Positions 46,744-57,229 of a stretch of DNA of 64,000 bases are shown here, piece after piece. A model generated the notes under the pieces. The model was not told the origin of the DNA. It did not search any database and saw only the letters and a list, made by a program, of their open reading frames with translations. The first letter of the stretch is position 1; each line of letters starts with the position of its first letter. Source of the stretch: Mytilus trossulus (lineage: Eukaryota; Mollusca; Bivalvia; Mytilida; Mytilidae); contig NC_086386.1 of assembly GCF_036588685.1 (NCBI RefSeq), forward strand, positions 68,570,682 through 68,634,681, read 5' to 3'. Made by a program: the position numbers and the translations under genes.

Positions 46744-46757
46744 ACATGTATTGACTC

Positions 46758-46763
46758 AATAAA
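46758..46763 (+). terminator. Poly(A) signal of the GMC gene
   Basis: AATAAA lies 14 nt after the stop. A second AATAAA at 46831-46836 is an alternative and, by its spacing, perhaps the more likely one. Confidence 0.6.
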
Positions 46764-46839
46764 CAATTTAATGGATTGAGTTGTTTAACTAATGTAATGT
46801 CTTGGTAAAATATGTTGTACGGAAAAAAAGAATAAAGCA

Positions 46840-48040
46840 ATTTGAATTGAAGGTGTTATTTCTGAACTTCAAATCTGTCAAGGTGGTCTTCACTTGGTGA
46901 AATAATAGGCTGTATTTGTTATATCCCATATATAAGGTGCCCATGTAATGTAGATTTATATTTTGTAAGATTTTGACTTTGTCATTTAAAAGCAAGGGAA
47001 TCACCAACGAACCATTTTATGTTCTGCTGTTCATGATTACTGTTAACTAGTATTTTTATAACTTAAACATGGTATGGTGTTACAGAGTTTAAAACACCAG
47101 ATGTACATTTCGATCATTTAATAGCATCACATTATCCACCAGACCGAAAAAAGGGAAATCGCAAATCAATATTTTAGCCAAAAAGCGCCTAAATCCTTAA
47201 GCATTCTGAACCATGCACGATGGAAATATATCCATTAATATCAATGATTTCTCAAATATTTTCAAATTGCAAATTCATTAGAAATAACAAATGTATTTGA
47301 AATTCTATTACCGACGTACTTTAATGTCAAATTGTGCGTCATCGTATGCAGAAGTTTGAACATATTCGAAATTTTAACATCAACGGTACCAATTATATTC
47401 CAAAAAAGTGTTCAATCATTTTAAATTTTTTAACGACTTTGTTCTTGAAATAACATACCTGTACAAAAGTATATGATGACTATATTGCCAACAATAAACT
47501 ACTTTTCATTGTTTGATATCTATTTTCGTCCTGCCTCCTTCTAATACTATGTTTTACTGTAAGTTGACAATTTCAAGACTTTGTATAATAGTTTACTTTT
47601 GTTTTGTAAGAAGTGCACTGATTACCATTTTATACAATTAACCAAGCAAATAATTTATGTGATGTAATTGCAAACGGGATACCAGACTCGAGTTAAGTAA
47701 ACAATCAAGGGGCAATAACCCTAGTAAAAGCCCTAAAACTGTTTGGACCAAATAAATCATGGCCTTATTTCACTTTTAAAAAGCCATTTTTCACAGCTCT
47801 AATATATATTCTTATAAGAGATGCGCTCACAAGATAAGTCAACATTTCGATCATTTTCTTGAATACATAGATTTTGTCACCGAATTAATCCAAATCAAAA
47901 TGATCTAGTAATGACATCTCAACTGCTAGCATGGTAAATGATTTTCGCGCCATCGATTAAATTTTCTTACAATAAAGAAAAAGTGAAAATCCATAGCGTC
48001 AAAATTGCCTTGGCCACTATTTCTTAGTCAAATGACATGG
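46840..48040. other. Intergenic, nothing recognised
   Basis: AT-rich sequence 3' of the GMC gene without supported genes or repeats. Confidence 0.35.
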
Positions 48041-48044
48041 ATTC

Positions 48045-48235
48045 TAGTGTAACTAAATTTCATTAGGTGTAGGTAAATTTCTTCAATTTCTTCCAGTGTA
48101 GGCACCGTTCGTCTAGTGTAGATTAATATCTTCTAGTGAAGGTAAATTTCTTATAATATGGGTAAATTTCGTCTAATGTAGGTAAAAATCTTTACGTGAA
48201 GGTAAATATCTTCCAGTGTAGGTAAATGTCAGTAC
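48045..48235 (+). repeat. ~24-bp minisatellite
   Basis: About eight diverged copies of 'TCTAGTGTAGGTAAATTTCT' plus a few bases. Variants occur at each unit (AGTGAAGG, AATGTAGG, ATATGGG). Confidence 0.85.
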
Positions 48236-48557
48236 CACAATATCTACTCTACACGTAGTAATTGATATACTGTCTTGAATTTAAAAAAGTGTTTGTACAA
48301 TATTTAAAACACATCAAGCACTAAATTCTTACTGTATGTATAAAAACAAAATAATACTGAACTGCAAATAATCCCAGAGGCAATGCATAACATACAATGT
48401 ACTATGTATCGAGCAACACTAACCTTAAAATTTAGGTGAACTGAAACACAGACAAATCCTTCTCCGCTAGTTTACCATAATGCTCATGATGAGAAGTAAT
48501 TTAGCAATCTGATTTTAAGGATTTTTTTATAATAACCTTAGTTGTGATGTAAAAATT

Positions 48558-48875
48558 TCAGGAGAGGGACGAAAGAACTAGAGGGACAGTCAAACTCATA
48601 TATCGAAAATAAACTGACAACGCCACGTCTAGAAATGAAAAGGAAAAATAGACAAACAATAGTACACATGACACAAAATAGAAAACTAAAGAATAAAGAA
48701 TACAAACCCCACCAAAAACCAGGGGTGATCTCATGTGCTGCGGAAGTGTAAGCAAATCCTGCTCCACATGTGGCATCCGTCGTGTTGTTTATGAGATAAC
48801 AAATCTGGTAAATAGTCTAATTCGGTAGGTCACATTCACAAAAGGGAAGGGGATTGTAGTTACGACGTAACAGAA
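48558..48875 (-). mobile_element. Penelope-like element 3'-terminal fragment
   Basis: Minus-strand copy of the C-terminal coding end (…TNLPFRLDYLFTGF-like) and the whole non-coding tail. Its 5' truncation lies beside the degraded hammerhead at 48945. Confidence 0.7.
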
Positions 48876-48944
48876 AAAAGTCATAATTGTCAAAATTGAC
48901 TGCTACAATGTTTGACGAGTTCGAAGATTGTTGTGATTAATAAA

Positions 48945-48982
48945 GATATATGTAGACAAAACGCGGGTCTGGCGTACTAAAT
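48945..48982 (+). ncRNA. Degraded hammerhead remnant
   Basis: Only the 3' half is recognisable: GTAGACAAAACGCGGGTC then TGGCGTA. The CTGATGA core has become unrecognisable (TAATAAAGA), so it is inactive. It marks the start of the hammerhead unit that leads into the PLE. Confidence 0.5.
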
Positions 48983-49265
48983 TAGAATCCTGTTACCTTT
49001 GATAACTATTTACACCACTGGGTCGATGTCACTGCTGATGGATGTTTCGTTTCGTCCACGAGGGTTTCACCAGCCCAGTAGTCAACACTTTAGTGTTGAC
49101 ATGAGTATCAATAATGTGGTCATTTTAAAAAAAAAACTGTTTGTAAAAGTTTGAATTTTTCGAAAAACTAAGGCTTTTCTTATAACAGGCAAAGATTACC
49201 TAAGCCGTATTTGGCAAAACTTTTTGGAATTTTGGATCCTAAATTCTCTTCAATTTTGGACTTGT
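48983..49265 (+). mobile_element. Hammerhead unit body directly upstream of a PLE
   Basis: Matches the ~355-bp unit of 18782-19497 from 'AATCCTG' to 'GGCTTTATAAATATTTTGAT', then, where the second hammerhead should follow, continues into PLE coding sequence. This is the position of the long-terminal-repeat-like region (pLTR) in hammerhead-bearing Penelope-like elements. Confidence 0.65.
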
Positions 49266-50860
49266 TTGGCTTTATAAATATTTTGATGGATTCAATCAAT
49301 GATTATGCCAGACAATGGCCTAAGCGCGAGAAGGAAGACGTAGACACTCTTTTCGAATGGGTTAAGGCAGTGAGGTCGTTGATACAAATCAGAGTTAATC
49401 GTCAATCTTTAAAGACTCAAATGTTGCAAAACACCTATTCTACCTCCATGACAAATATGTTGTTGTTTCCCCGCAGATAAAGCCCCAAACAACATCGTGT
49501 TTGTGTGTAAAACTCATTACATTTACTGCTTGATAAACGAATTAGATATTGACAATTCACTTGAAAACTCAATATATACCCTTATGACACTTACCAAAGT
49601 GGAAATCCTGGATACTCATAGGTCTGTTCTATGTTCCTTTGGAATTGCCACCCAAAGATGAAGAACTGGATCTTCCATCACTGTATTGGATACCTAAACT
49701 ACATAAGTGTCCTTACAAACAACGGTATATTGCTTGGTCTTCCAAGTGCTCCACGAACCTCTTTCCAAATTATTAACATCCGTTTTATCAGCAATCAAAG
49801 ACGGGCTTCAAAGTTATTGTGAAACTGCCTATTCTAGAGGTGGCGTGAATCAGATGTGGATACTCAAAAAATCCAAAGATCTTTTAGAGTACATACAATC
49901 TTACTCTCTTTCATCTTGTAACAGTATTAAAACATTTGACTTTTCTATTCTTTACACAAGTATTCCACATTCCAAACAAGACAAATTGAAAGAGTTGGTA
50001 TTGCTTTGCTTCATAAAAACGAATGGACAACGTAGATCCAAGTATCTTGTCTTAGGGAGGGATAAATCCTACTTTGTAAAGGTTCACTCTGATTCAAACA
50101 AAAAATTCTCTGAAACTGATTTTATCAAGATGCTTGATTTCTTGATTGACAACATATTTGTAACGTTCGGAGGACGTGTTTTCAATGGACTGTCTACAGT
50201 GAGTGTCGGTTGAAAAGAAAACTTTATGACAAAAGAGATGATTTCAGCTTTCCAATTGTGAACTGTCCATTTCTAAGTAGCAACATTCCAGCAACACCTG
50301 CATACGGGGAATATATCTCCCAATTGATACGATATTCCCGTGCATGCATTTCCTATCATAATTTTCTTGATAGAGGGTTGCTGCTCACTAGGAAGCTATT
50401 AAACCAAGAGTTCCAAATGATGAAGTTGAAATCATCCCTTCGTGAATTGTACGGACGTCATCACGAGTTGCTTGACCGGTATGGATTTACCGTTTCACAA
50501 AATGATATCGGATATGTTTCTTACGTCGTAACTACAATCCCCTACTCTTACATGAATGTGACCTACCGAATTAGATTTTTTACCGGATTTGTTATCACAT
50601 AAGCAACACGACGGGTTCCACATGTGGAGCAGGATCTGCTTATCCTCCCTGAGCACATGAGATCACCCCTAGCTTTTGGTGGGGTTCGTGTTGTTTATTC
50701 TTTAGTTTTCTATGTTTTGTCATGTGTACTATTGTTTGTCTGTTTGTCGTTTTCATTTTTAGCCATGGCGTTGTCAGTTTATTTTAGATTTATGAGTTTG
50801 ACTGTCCATTTGGTATCTTTCGACCCTCTTTTATACGCTGACAAGAACTTACACGTTTTA
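49266..50860 (+). mobile_element. Penelope-like element with deleted RT core
   Basis: Coding remnants in several frames: YLHDKYVVVPADKAPNN (about 49435-49490), a PKLHK-like stretch near 49690, SYSLSSCNSIKTFDFSILYTSI (49905-49965; the RT 'FD' block), KMLDFLIDNIFVTFGGRVF (50125-50180), then directly LYDKRDDFSFPIVNCPFL (50220-50275), ISQLIRYSRA, and the C-terminus to about 50600. The ~300-bp stretch that should encode PMGT..APL and YIDD is missing at about 50180-50205. The tail ends 'TTTCGACCCTCTTTTATACG' near 50837. Dead copy; no GIY-YIG endonuclease domain seen. Confidence 0.8.
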
Positions 50861-51119
50861 ATCCAAAACCCAAGACTTGCGATTTAATGATTTTGAGCTT
50901 AATTTAGACAGATCAATTGCTCTTAATCTACAAGCTGAAAAACGCCAGGCAAATATTTTATATAAATTCATTGCCAGTAGTATCACTTGCGAAGCAGACG
51001 CAGTTTCCTTTGAGCTATTTAAAAATGCCATGAAACATATTTGTTTTTCGTTCATTTCCGTTATAAATGAGGCTGTTAGTTTTCTCGTTTTAATTTGTTT
51101 TACATTGTCATTTCGTTGC

Positions 51120-51265
51120 TTTTTTAATAATTTATAGCTGACTATGCGGTATAGACTTTGCTCATTTCTGAAGGCCGCACGGTTACTTAACGATGTTAAT
51201 TTCTGTGTTATTTTGGTCTCTTATGGACAGTTGTCTTATTGGCATACCACATCTTCTTTTTTATA
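51120..51265 (+). repeat. 'GAGACAAC' dispersed repeat, plus-strand copy
   Basis: Contains 'TGCGGTATAGACTTTGCTCA', 'GGCCGCACGGTTACTTAACG' and 'GACAGTTGTCTTATTGGCATACCACATCTTC'. A related fragment lies at 51450-51580. Confidence 0.6.
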
Positions 51266-52175
51266 TCGAATATATAAAAAATACTTAATCGATTAATCAA
51301 ACAGAAATTCATCTAACAAAAACACAGAGTGGACATGGCAGGGTAATTGCACAATATCAAATTCTGTTAGTATCAATCTGATGAGTCGAAGCTTTTTCAA
51401 TTGATAATTATTACGTAACTTGTACATAGCATAGGCCGCCGGGACCTGTTATACATATAGTTGGCCGTGTGGTATGGGTTTTGCTCATTGTTAATGGCCA
51501 CACGGTGATCTAAAGCTGTTAAGTTCATTTCATTTGGTCATTTCTGAAAAGTTGGCTCATTAGCAAACATACGATATCTCACAGCTAGTTCAAAGCCAAT
51601 AACAGCTCATAAAAAAATCATGCATCGTATTCATATTCTTATAACGACCATTTTGACTAACAAATAAAACTTTATGTTTGTATTTTATTCTGTAGCTTGA
51701 AACAAATATAGTTCTATCTAAGATTTGAAAGCACATTATTTATTCTGTCAGTCTTCTCATATGCATTTTTGTTCAAATTAAATTCTTTTATTTTCAAACA
51801 CACGTGCTGTATGTCATGCAAAATATATACAATGGGTGTCAAATTAGTACAAATTCTAGAATCACGACAAGCTCGGTGGCGTAATATATTTGAAAATAGC
51901 CCGATAAAAAAATCCATTTAGCACAGTATCTTTATATCGATTATAATTTAAAAACTCTTCTACCTTAAAAACAATTCCATTCTAAATTATTCACAAAAGT
52001 AATGTAGAATGGCAGTTGGTTTTTTTAGTGAAAAGCAAAATCACAAAACTACGGAAATCCTAGGATTATTCAAATCAGAAATGAGTAGTGAAATGATTAT
52101 CTATAAACCGTGTTATAAGTACGCTACTAAAACTTTCCCAAAATGTTGTACCTCCGGGGCAAAAGTCGTAATTGT

Positions 52176-52531
52176 TCATATCTTAAATACCATATAAAAC
52201 AACAACAAATACAACACACCTAAGATGCCGATTATGCATATCATAGCTAGCTGAATGTGCAAAGTATCCATTTGATGACTTTTGTAGTCCACTGCTGAAG
52301 AGATACTTCCAAGGCATTCGCAAGTATTCTTTATTAAGTTGAAAGATTTAATTAGTAATCCTATCCAATTTGTTGATTGCCTTCCATCTCTGTCTATACT
52401 TTGTTGTGGGTTAACTTCACCGACTTGAGTCTGCTGATTATATCTATTTGTATTTCCACTCCCTCTTTCATTGACGACATGATCTTCAGATTCTGATTGC
52501 GATTCGTTTTCAACTGATATTTGACTTCGTT
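52176..52531 (-). CDS. Terminal exon with membrane segment
   Basis: Acceptor TGTACAG on minus (plus-strand 52532-52534). Open for 117 codons and ends with a ~20-residue hydrophobic helix close to the stop (TGA at 52178-52176). Splicing in the other phase would give 44 codons and a stop. Confidence 0.55.
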
Positions 52532-54215
52532 CTGTACATTTATTAAAATAGAAAAGATAAATAAGTTTTTCTTATCTTTAACAATTTCTACTACTAATAA
52601 TATTGATAGTACTTGTTACTTTTACTACTACTAAAACTGATATAATTACAACTACTACTTTGATGGTTTCTTATTCTTTTATTTTCGCTATACTTTTACT
52701 AGTAATATAACTTTTTCTTAATTTGTACCTTAACCGGTACTACTACAATTATAAGTACCACTTCTACTGCTACTTCTTCTCCAACAGTTTCTTCTAGACC
52801 TTTTCAACATATATCGACACCTACAGTTGAGAACGACTACGACAGGTAAAATATGAAGGGTCGTCTCAAAAATAAAAATAAAAATGAAATCATTATTGAT
52901 TTTAATACTTTCATTGACAATGATACAATTTTCCTACAGAGTCCAAATAACATGGATTTTTTTAATAGTTTATCTTTTGAGAAGTTGAGCTTCTAGCTGT
53001 CCTGGTGGAATTTGGAAAATTAAAGAAAAAAGCATGCCTAATTGTGCTTAAAATTCAATTAAAAAATGTATTATGTCTGTTGACAAAGGCGGCACATGTT
53101 TCCAAAGTGTTTGAAAAAGGTACAAACTTTGTTCCGCAAATTGGATATAGAGAAACACATTCTGACCCGGTGAAAACAAAAGAAAATAGAGCAATGACAG
53201 TGTATCATCTTTTTGTAAGAAACCCAAAGGTCACTTTCAGGAAAAAGGGGAAGAACAATATGAGGAAGGGACAAGGTTTGTTGTTTTGGGGACATCAGCC
53301 ATTGGTCTCCAAGCCCCTGTTTAGCACTATCCATTATGATTGTGCAATGTCAACGAGCTCTATAGTATTAACTAACAACTTAAAATATAAATTCCATACG
53401 CATGTATGCAAAAAAAAATATATACTGCTTAGATGTTGTAACATTAAAACGAGAAGTCAATTACATTTTTTTTCTTCAAAATTCATTGTGAAACATCAAC
53501 TCTAATAAAATATCTTGAAGCGGAGAAGTCCGTCGTTGATAAAAAAAATTAAAAAAACAGATGTGATGTTTTCCTTAAACCTCCAAAATATATATGTGAT
53601 TATCCATCCAGACATTGAATATGTACATCAACTAAGGTGAAGACAGGTTGAAAAATACCAAAAAGTGTGATACGGACATACGGACAGTCCAGTATTTACT
53701 CTTTTTTTTTAATTTTGGAAAATTTTATCAAAGCGTTTACACCAACAAATTTGAATTAAAATCGTTATTTTCTTGCGGCAAATATTTGGTAAAGGACTCA
53801 CATAATCATAAAATTGAAGAGAAGCGGATCAAGATGTAGAATGGTTGCTGTATTTGTTTAAATCAGTTCAACATGAAATTTCGTGTAAATACATACAAAA
53901 TAAGAAAACTATATGAGAGATACATAAATTCATTTATCTATTTGGTTGATATATATTCTGAAGCTATATAGTCAAGACAGTAAATAACATCGGCGCACGC
54001 CAATCCAATATGTAACGTATTGATAATCATGAAGGTTTTTGTCTTTGAGACGACCCATCCATTTTACCTGTAAACTGTACGTGTCATTAGTAGGTGTCGA
54101 GAGATGTTCAAAAGGTCTACTACCTATTTGTATAGTTATTTCCACTCTCTTTACAGCTTCTTCTATTACAGTTCTTTGTTCTGTTCTTGACAACACATAA
54201 TTATAGACATATTTA
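52176..54215 (-). CDS. Unrecognised gene with C-terminal membrane segment, partial (two exon candidates)
   Basis: Two coding stretches on the minus strand probably belong to one gene. The upstream one (about 54215-54069) reads YVYNYVLSRTEQRTVIEE, then AVKRVEITIQIGSRPFEHLS, and reaches TYSLQ with a GTAAAA donor. The downstream one (52531-52176) is open for 117 codons: a polar, Ser/Glu/Gln/Asn-rich region (VENESQSESEDH), then NWIGLLIKSFNLIKNTCECL, and a single membrane segment LAMICIIGILGVLYLLLFYM before KI-stop. The last exon opens in phase 1 but the visible donor is phase 0, so an exon between them is missing or the donor differs. I recognise no family. A tail-anchored or type-I membrane topology is likely from the sequence alone. 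Confidence 0.5.
52675..52846 (+). pseudogene. Inverted paralogous exon (plus strand)
   Basis: Reads TSTATSSPTVSSRPFQHIST, then PTVENDYD, against SRPFEHLSTPTNDTYSLQ of the minus-strand exon at 54069. Both end at a GTAAAAT donor, and 'GGGTCGTCTCAAA' follows in both. The upstream part is Thr/Ser low complexity (TACTAC repeats), so it may be a partial copy rather than a working exon. Confidence 0.45.
53506..53970. other. Spacer inside the inverted-exon interval
   Basis: AT-rich, no recognised feature. Confidence 0.3.
54069..54215 (-). CDS. Upstream exon, unrecognised
   Basis: Open minus-strand frame ending with CAG|GTAAAA at 54068. The 5' boundary is uncertain: 'ATTCAAAG|ATTTC' at about 54217 is a possible acceptor. 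Its 3' half has an inverted paralogue at 52796-52845. Confidence 0.45.
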
Positions 54216-54584
54216 GAAATCTTTGAATATGGATAATGTTTTTAACAATGCCAATGAATCTCACACTTTTTTCGTCGGTTATAACCGGTTGTAGATACTA
54301 CAGTGTAATCATCTAAAAGAGGCATAACATAAATATTTTCAAAAGCTCAGCACTGCGACTGGTCCAATAATTATATTGTATAATGTTGTGTTATTATCAA
54401 ATTTTCATTTGACATTCAAGCTCTTTATTAAATTTGCTCTTGAAAATGGGTTTCAACTTAATTTGCTTCACAACCGTACCATAAAAATAAATATTTTATT
54501 CCTGATGAAAGCGTATGGATATCTGCTGATTTTGTGGTAGGGAAATTATTTATCAGAACAGACATCCAGTATTGACATTATTTA

Positions 54585-54840
54585 TTTAAACAACAGATTG
54601 TTTAAAACCCCGAAATAAGTAGAAGAAGTGTAGAAATTCAAATAAACTTATTACACACATTAAAGTGGAGGTTGAACACGCCATCTGACATTAAAAAATG
54701 CAATGTTATGGCGGCTTTATTACAAGTCAAAGCATAGGTTCATTGGTGTCTCATCGGAAAAGATTTATGTTGATAATATAAATACAATAATTTGGTTGTG
54801 TAACACAATTACTTTTTATATCTTAAAATGACCGCCAGTG
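54585..54840. repeat. Low-copy repeat shared with 63705-63900
   Basis: 'GATTGTTTAAAACC' through 'GTAGAAGAAGTGTAGAAATTC' and 'GTTGAACACGCCATCTGA' parallel 'GATTGTTTGAAAACC', 'GAGGAAGTCTAGAAAATC' and 'GTTGAATACACCATTGGAGA' at the right edge. Same orientation, diverged. Confidence 0.4.
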
Positions 54841-55074
54841 TATCGTCAACTACAAACGTAAGTATAATAGTGCAGTTCTAGAAACATGTATAAATTTAGT
54901 TTCCGCTAATGTCTACTATTCTACTTAATTCAATGTTTTGATTATAACTATAAAAGAGGGACGAAAGATACAGGAGGGACAGTCAACAACTCGATATATT
55001 AATTATTTCAGATATTATAATTTCTTTCATTCCAATATTATTCAAGTTTTAGGTGCACATTGTTAACAAAAGTA

Positions 55075-55317
55075 CGAGGATTTTAATTTGATACGCCAGT
55101 CGCGCGTTTCGTCTACATAAGACTCATCAGTGACGCACAGATCAAAATAGTTATAAAGCCAAACAAGTACAAAGTTGAAGTGCATTGAAGACACAAAATT
55201 CTAAATAAGTTGTGCCAAATACGGCTAAGGTAATCTATTTCTGGGATAATAAAATCCTTTGTTTTTGAAAATTCAAAGTTTTGTACAAGGAAATTGTAAA
55301 AACTACCATATAATTGA
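55075..55317 (-). mobile_element. Hammerhead unit (minus), first part, split by insertion
   Basis: The 3' half of the 355-bp unit including its hammerhead. It stops at TAATTGA (55311-55317) and resumes at 59688 with the same seven bases. Confidence 0.7.
55093..55136 (-). ncRNA. Hammerhead ribozyme with mutated cleavage triplet
   Basis: On minus: GCGTCA, CTGATGA, GTC/GAC stem II, GAA, ACGCGCGA, C, TGGCGT. Everything is intact except the base before the cleavage C, which is A rather than U, so the triplet is GAC and the A15.1-U16.1 pair is lost. Cleavage should be abolished or very weak. Confidence 0.65.
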
Positions 55318-55343
55318 GATTATAAAAATTTTATAATCTCAAT
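55313..55343. repeat. 31-bp perfect palindrome at the insertion boundary
   Basis: The arms ATTGAGATTATAAAA and their complement flank a single central A. It overlaps the TAATTGA target copy at the left end of the 4.4-kb insertion. Confidence 0.85.
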
Positions 55344-55410
55344 AATCTGGTTTAATTCAATCAAATATTTGTGTGGGTGCGTTTGTGTTGCAGCCTGTAG
55401 CTCAATGCCA

Positions 55411-55683
55411 TATTTGGCCAAAACGAAGATGCCTAGCAAGAGAAATGCCATAGGATCGCCATCAAGGGCCTTGGGGAAGAAAAAAAGAACGACCCGTGGG
55501 ACAGGAGGAAAGAGAGTGCAGCCCGAAGAAATCGTCCAAAAGAAAGTCGGAGCTGACCGGAGAAGAACTTCCAAGGAAACAAAAGAGGTCGGACACATGG
55601 TGGCAGAAGTACCTAAGGAAACTGCTGATATCTCATCAGGTTTAAACACATATGTGAAATATGCAGTGGCAAACACAATGTAA
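55411..55683 (+). pseudogene. Ngaro ORF1-like basic fragment
   Basis: An open frame from LAKTKMPSKRNAIGSPSRAL through GKKKRTTRGTGGKRVQPEE to VANTM. Lys/Arg-rich with a higher GC content than its surroundings; it sits where the Gag-like start of the polyprotein is expected. Assigned by position only. Confidence 0.4.
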
Positions 55684-55760
55684 TAACCGGGCCCAAGGAA
55701 GAAGTAACAAAGAGTATTAATTTTTATTCATTAGGAAATACTCCTATAAAAGTATCAGTC

Positions 55761-57170
55761 GTGGAAAATTATTTAAAATTATACCAACCTATCAATTTAG
55801 CACTTGAAATTATATCTGGTTTCAAATACGGTTTTTCATTAAAATACTTTGGCTCTAGGGAACCAAGGGAGAGTTTCAATTTAAAAAAAAGTGCATTACA
55901 GCTACCCAACTTTTTTAAAGAAAAATTGATGAAGAAGTTTAACTTGGTCGCATTTCTGTTCCTTTCAGATACTCACCTTTTCCCACACTTTAGGTATCAC
56001 CAATGGGGCTAGTGCCAAAAAAGGATGGGGATTTCAGCATGTTCAGACTTATTCAACATTTATCCTATCCTGAGAATAATTCAATACACGATTTTATTGA
56101 TAAAGATCATTGTTCAGTGCAGTACAGTTCAGTGGACGAAGCAGCATGTTTGATCTATAGACACAAAACATTCGCACGATTAAGTGAGTGTGACGTAAAA
56201 GCGTTTTTTCGTTTGTTGCCGATTGCCCCGCACGATTTTGACTTGTTAGGAATATAATTTCAGGGTGAATATTATCTTAATAAAATGCTGCCTTTGAGGG
56301 CCTCAATTAGTTAAGCCCTGTTGGAGAAATTTGCAAAAGCTTTGCATTGGATAATACAGCTAAAAAGCGGAAATGATGATTTTCCATTTTCTAGATGATT
56401 TTCTCTTTGTCGAGTAAAGTCATACTTCAAAAGTTGGCCATACTTTGAAGTTATTCCAAGAGGTATGCAACAAAATAGGTATTCTTCTTGCTAGTGACAA
56501 GACAACTTTGCCGACTACATTAATTATGTTTTTGGGTATAGAATTTGATACACAGAATTTAATCATGCGACTTGCAAAGGAAAAACTTGTCAAACTCTCA
56601 CAAAAAAAAAGATACATTGAACAGTTCTAAAATAACTCTTAAAGATATGCAATCCCTTCTTGGGCTCCTGAATTTTTCTTGTAAGGTAGTTTCTCCAGAC
56701 CGCACCTCCTGTCGCAGACTCATAAATTCAACAATCGGGGGGAGAAAATCGTATTACAAAATTCGAGTAAAAAAGCAGATGAAAACAGATTTAGAAATTT
56801 GGTTAGACTTTTTAAAACAATACAATGGTGTCACTGTAATAACAGACAATGTATGGGTTTCAAATGAAAAATAAGAGTTGTTCACGGATAGTGCAGGGGG
56901 TCCAAAGGCGGGTATGGGATCTATTTTGCAGGTCAGTGGGCATATGGCCAAACCATTGGGTTGAGACTGGAATCACCAGATATATGATATTGTTAGAGTT
57001 GTTTTTAGTTGTAGCAGCCCTTATGTCCTTGGAATCCTAATTTATTAACAAAAAGTTATTTTTCATGTTGATAATCAGGCGGTTGTTCAAATCATTAATA
57101 TGAAAACTAGCAAATCAAGTAGAGTTATGACTTTAGTAAGACGGATGGTTTTAATGAACTTTCTCGTTCT
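55761..57170 (+). pseudogene. Ngaro reverse transcriptase / RNase H, broken
   Basis: Spread over at least five frames: NYLKLYQPINLALEIISGF (55763), MGLVPKKDGDFSMFRLIQHL (56003; typical DIRS 'GLVPKK..FRLI'), ECDVKAFFRLLPIAPHDFDL (56186), the catalytic FLDD at 56388-56399, KIGILLASDKTTLPTTLIMF with FLGIEFD (56472-56550), LLGLLNFSCKVVSP (56660), and an RNase H-like TDSAGGPKAGMGS stretch in another frame near 56885. At least four frameshifts and several stops. Confidence 0.75.
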
Positions 57171-57229
57171 CAGTGGGGGAGGTCCATAAGCTTAGCTCCA
57201 GAAGCAAACCAGTGGCCAACCAACATTCC

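Noticed and set aside
53005..53505. 166-codon open frame between the inverted exons
   Set aside because: It begins at a non-ATG codon (GTG), has no recognisable motif or domain, and the opposite strand is partly open too. It could still be an exon, but I cannot support it.
52841..54071. The inverted GTAAAAT..GGGTCGTCTCAAA sequences as terminal inverted repeats of a DNA transposon
   Set aside because: The similarity extends outward into coding sequence on both sides, which fits duplicated exons better; no target duplication or transposase was found.
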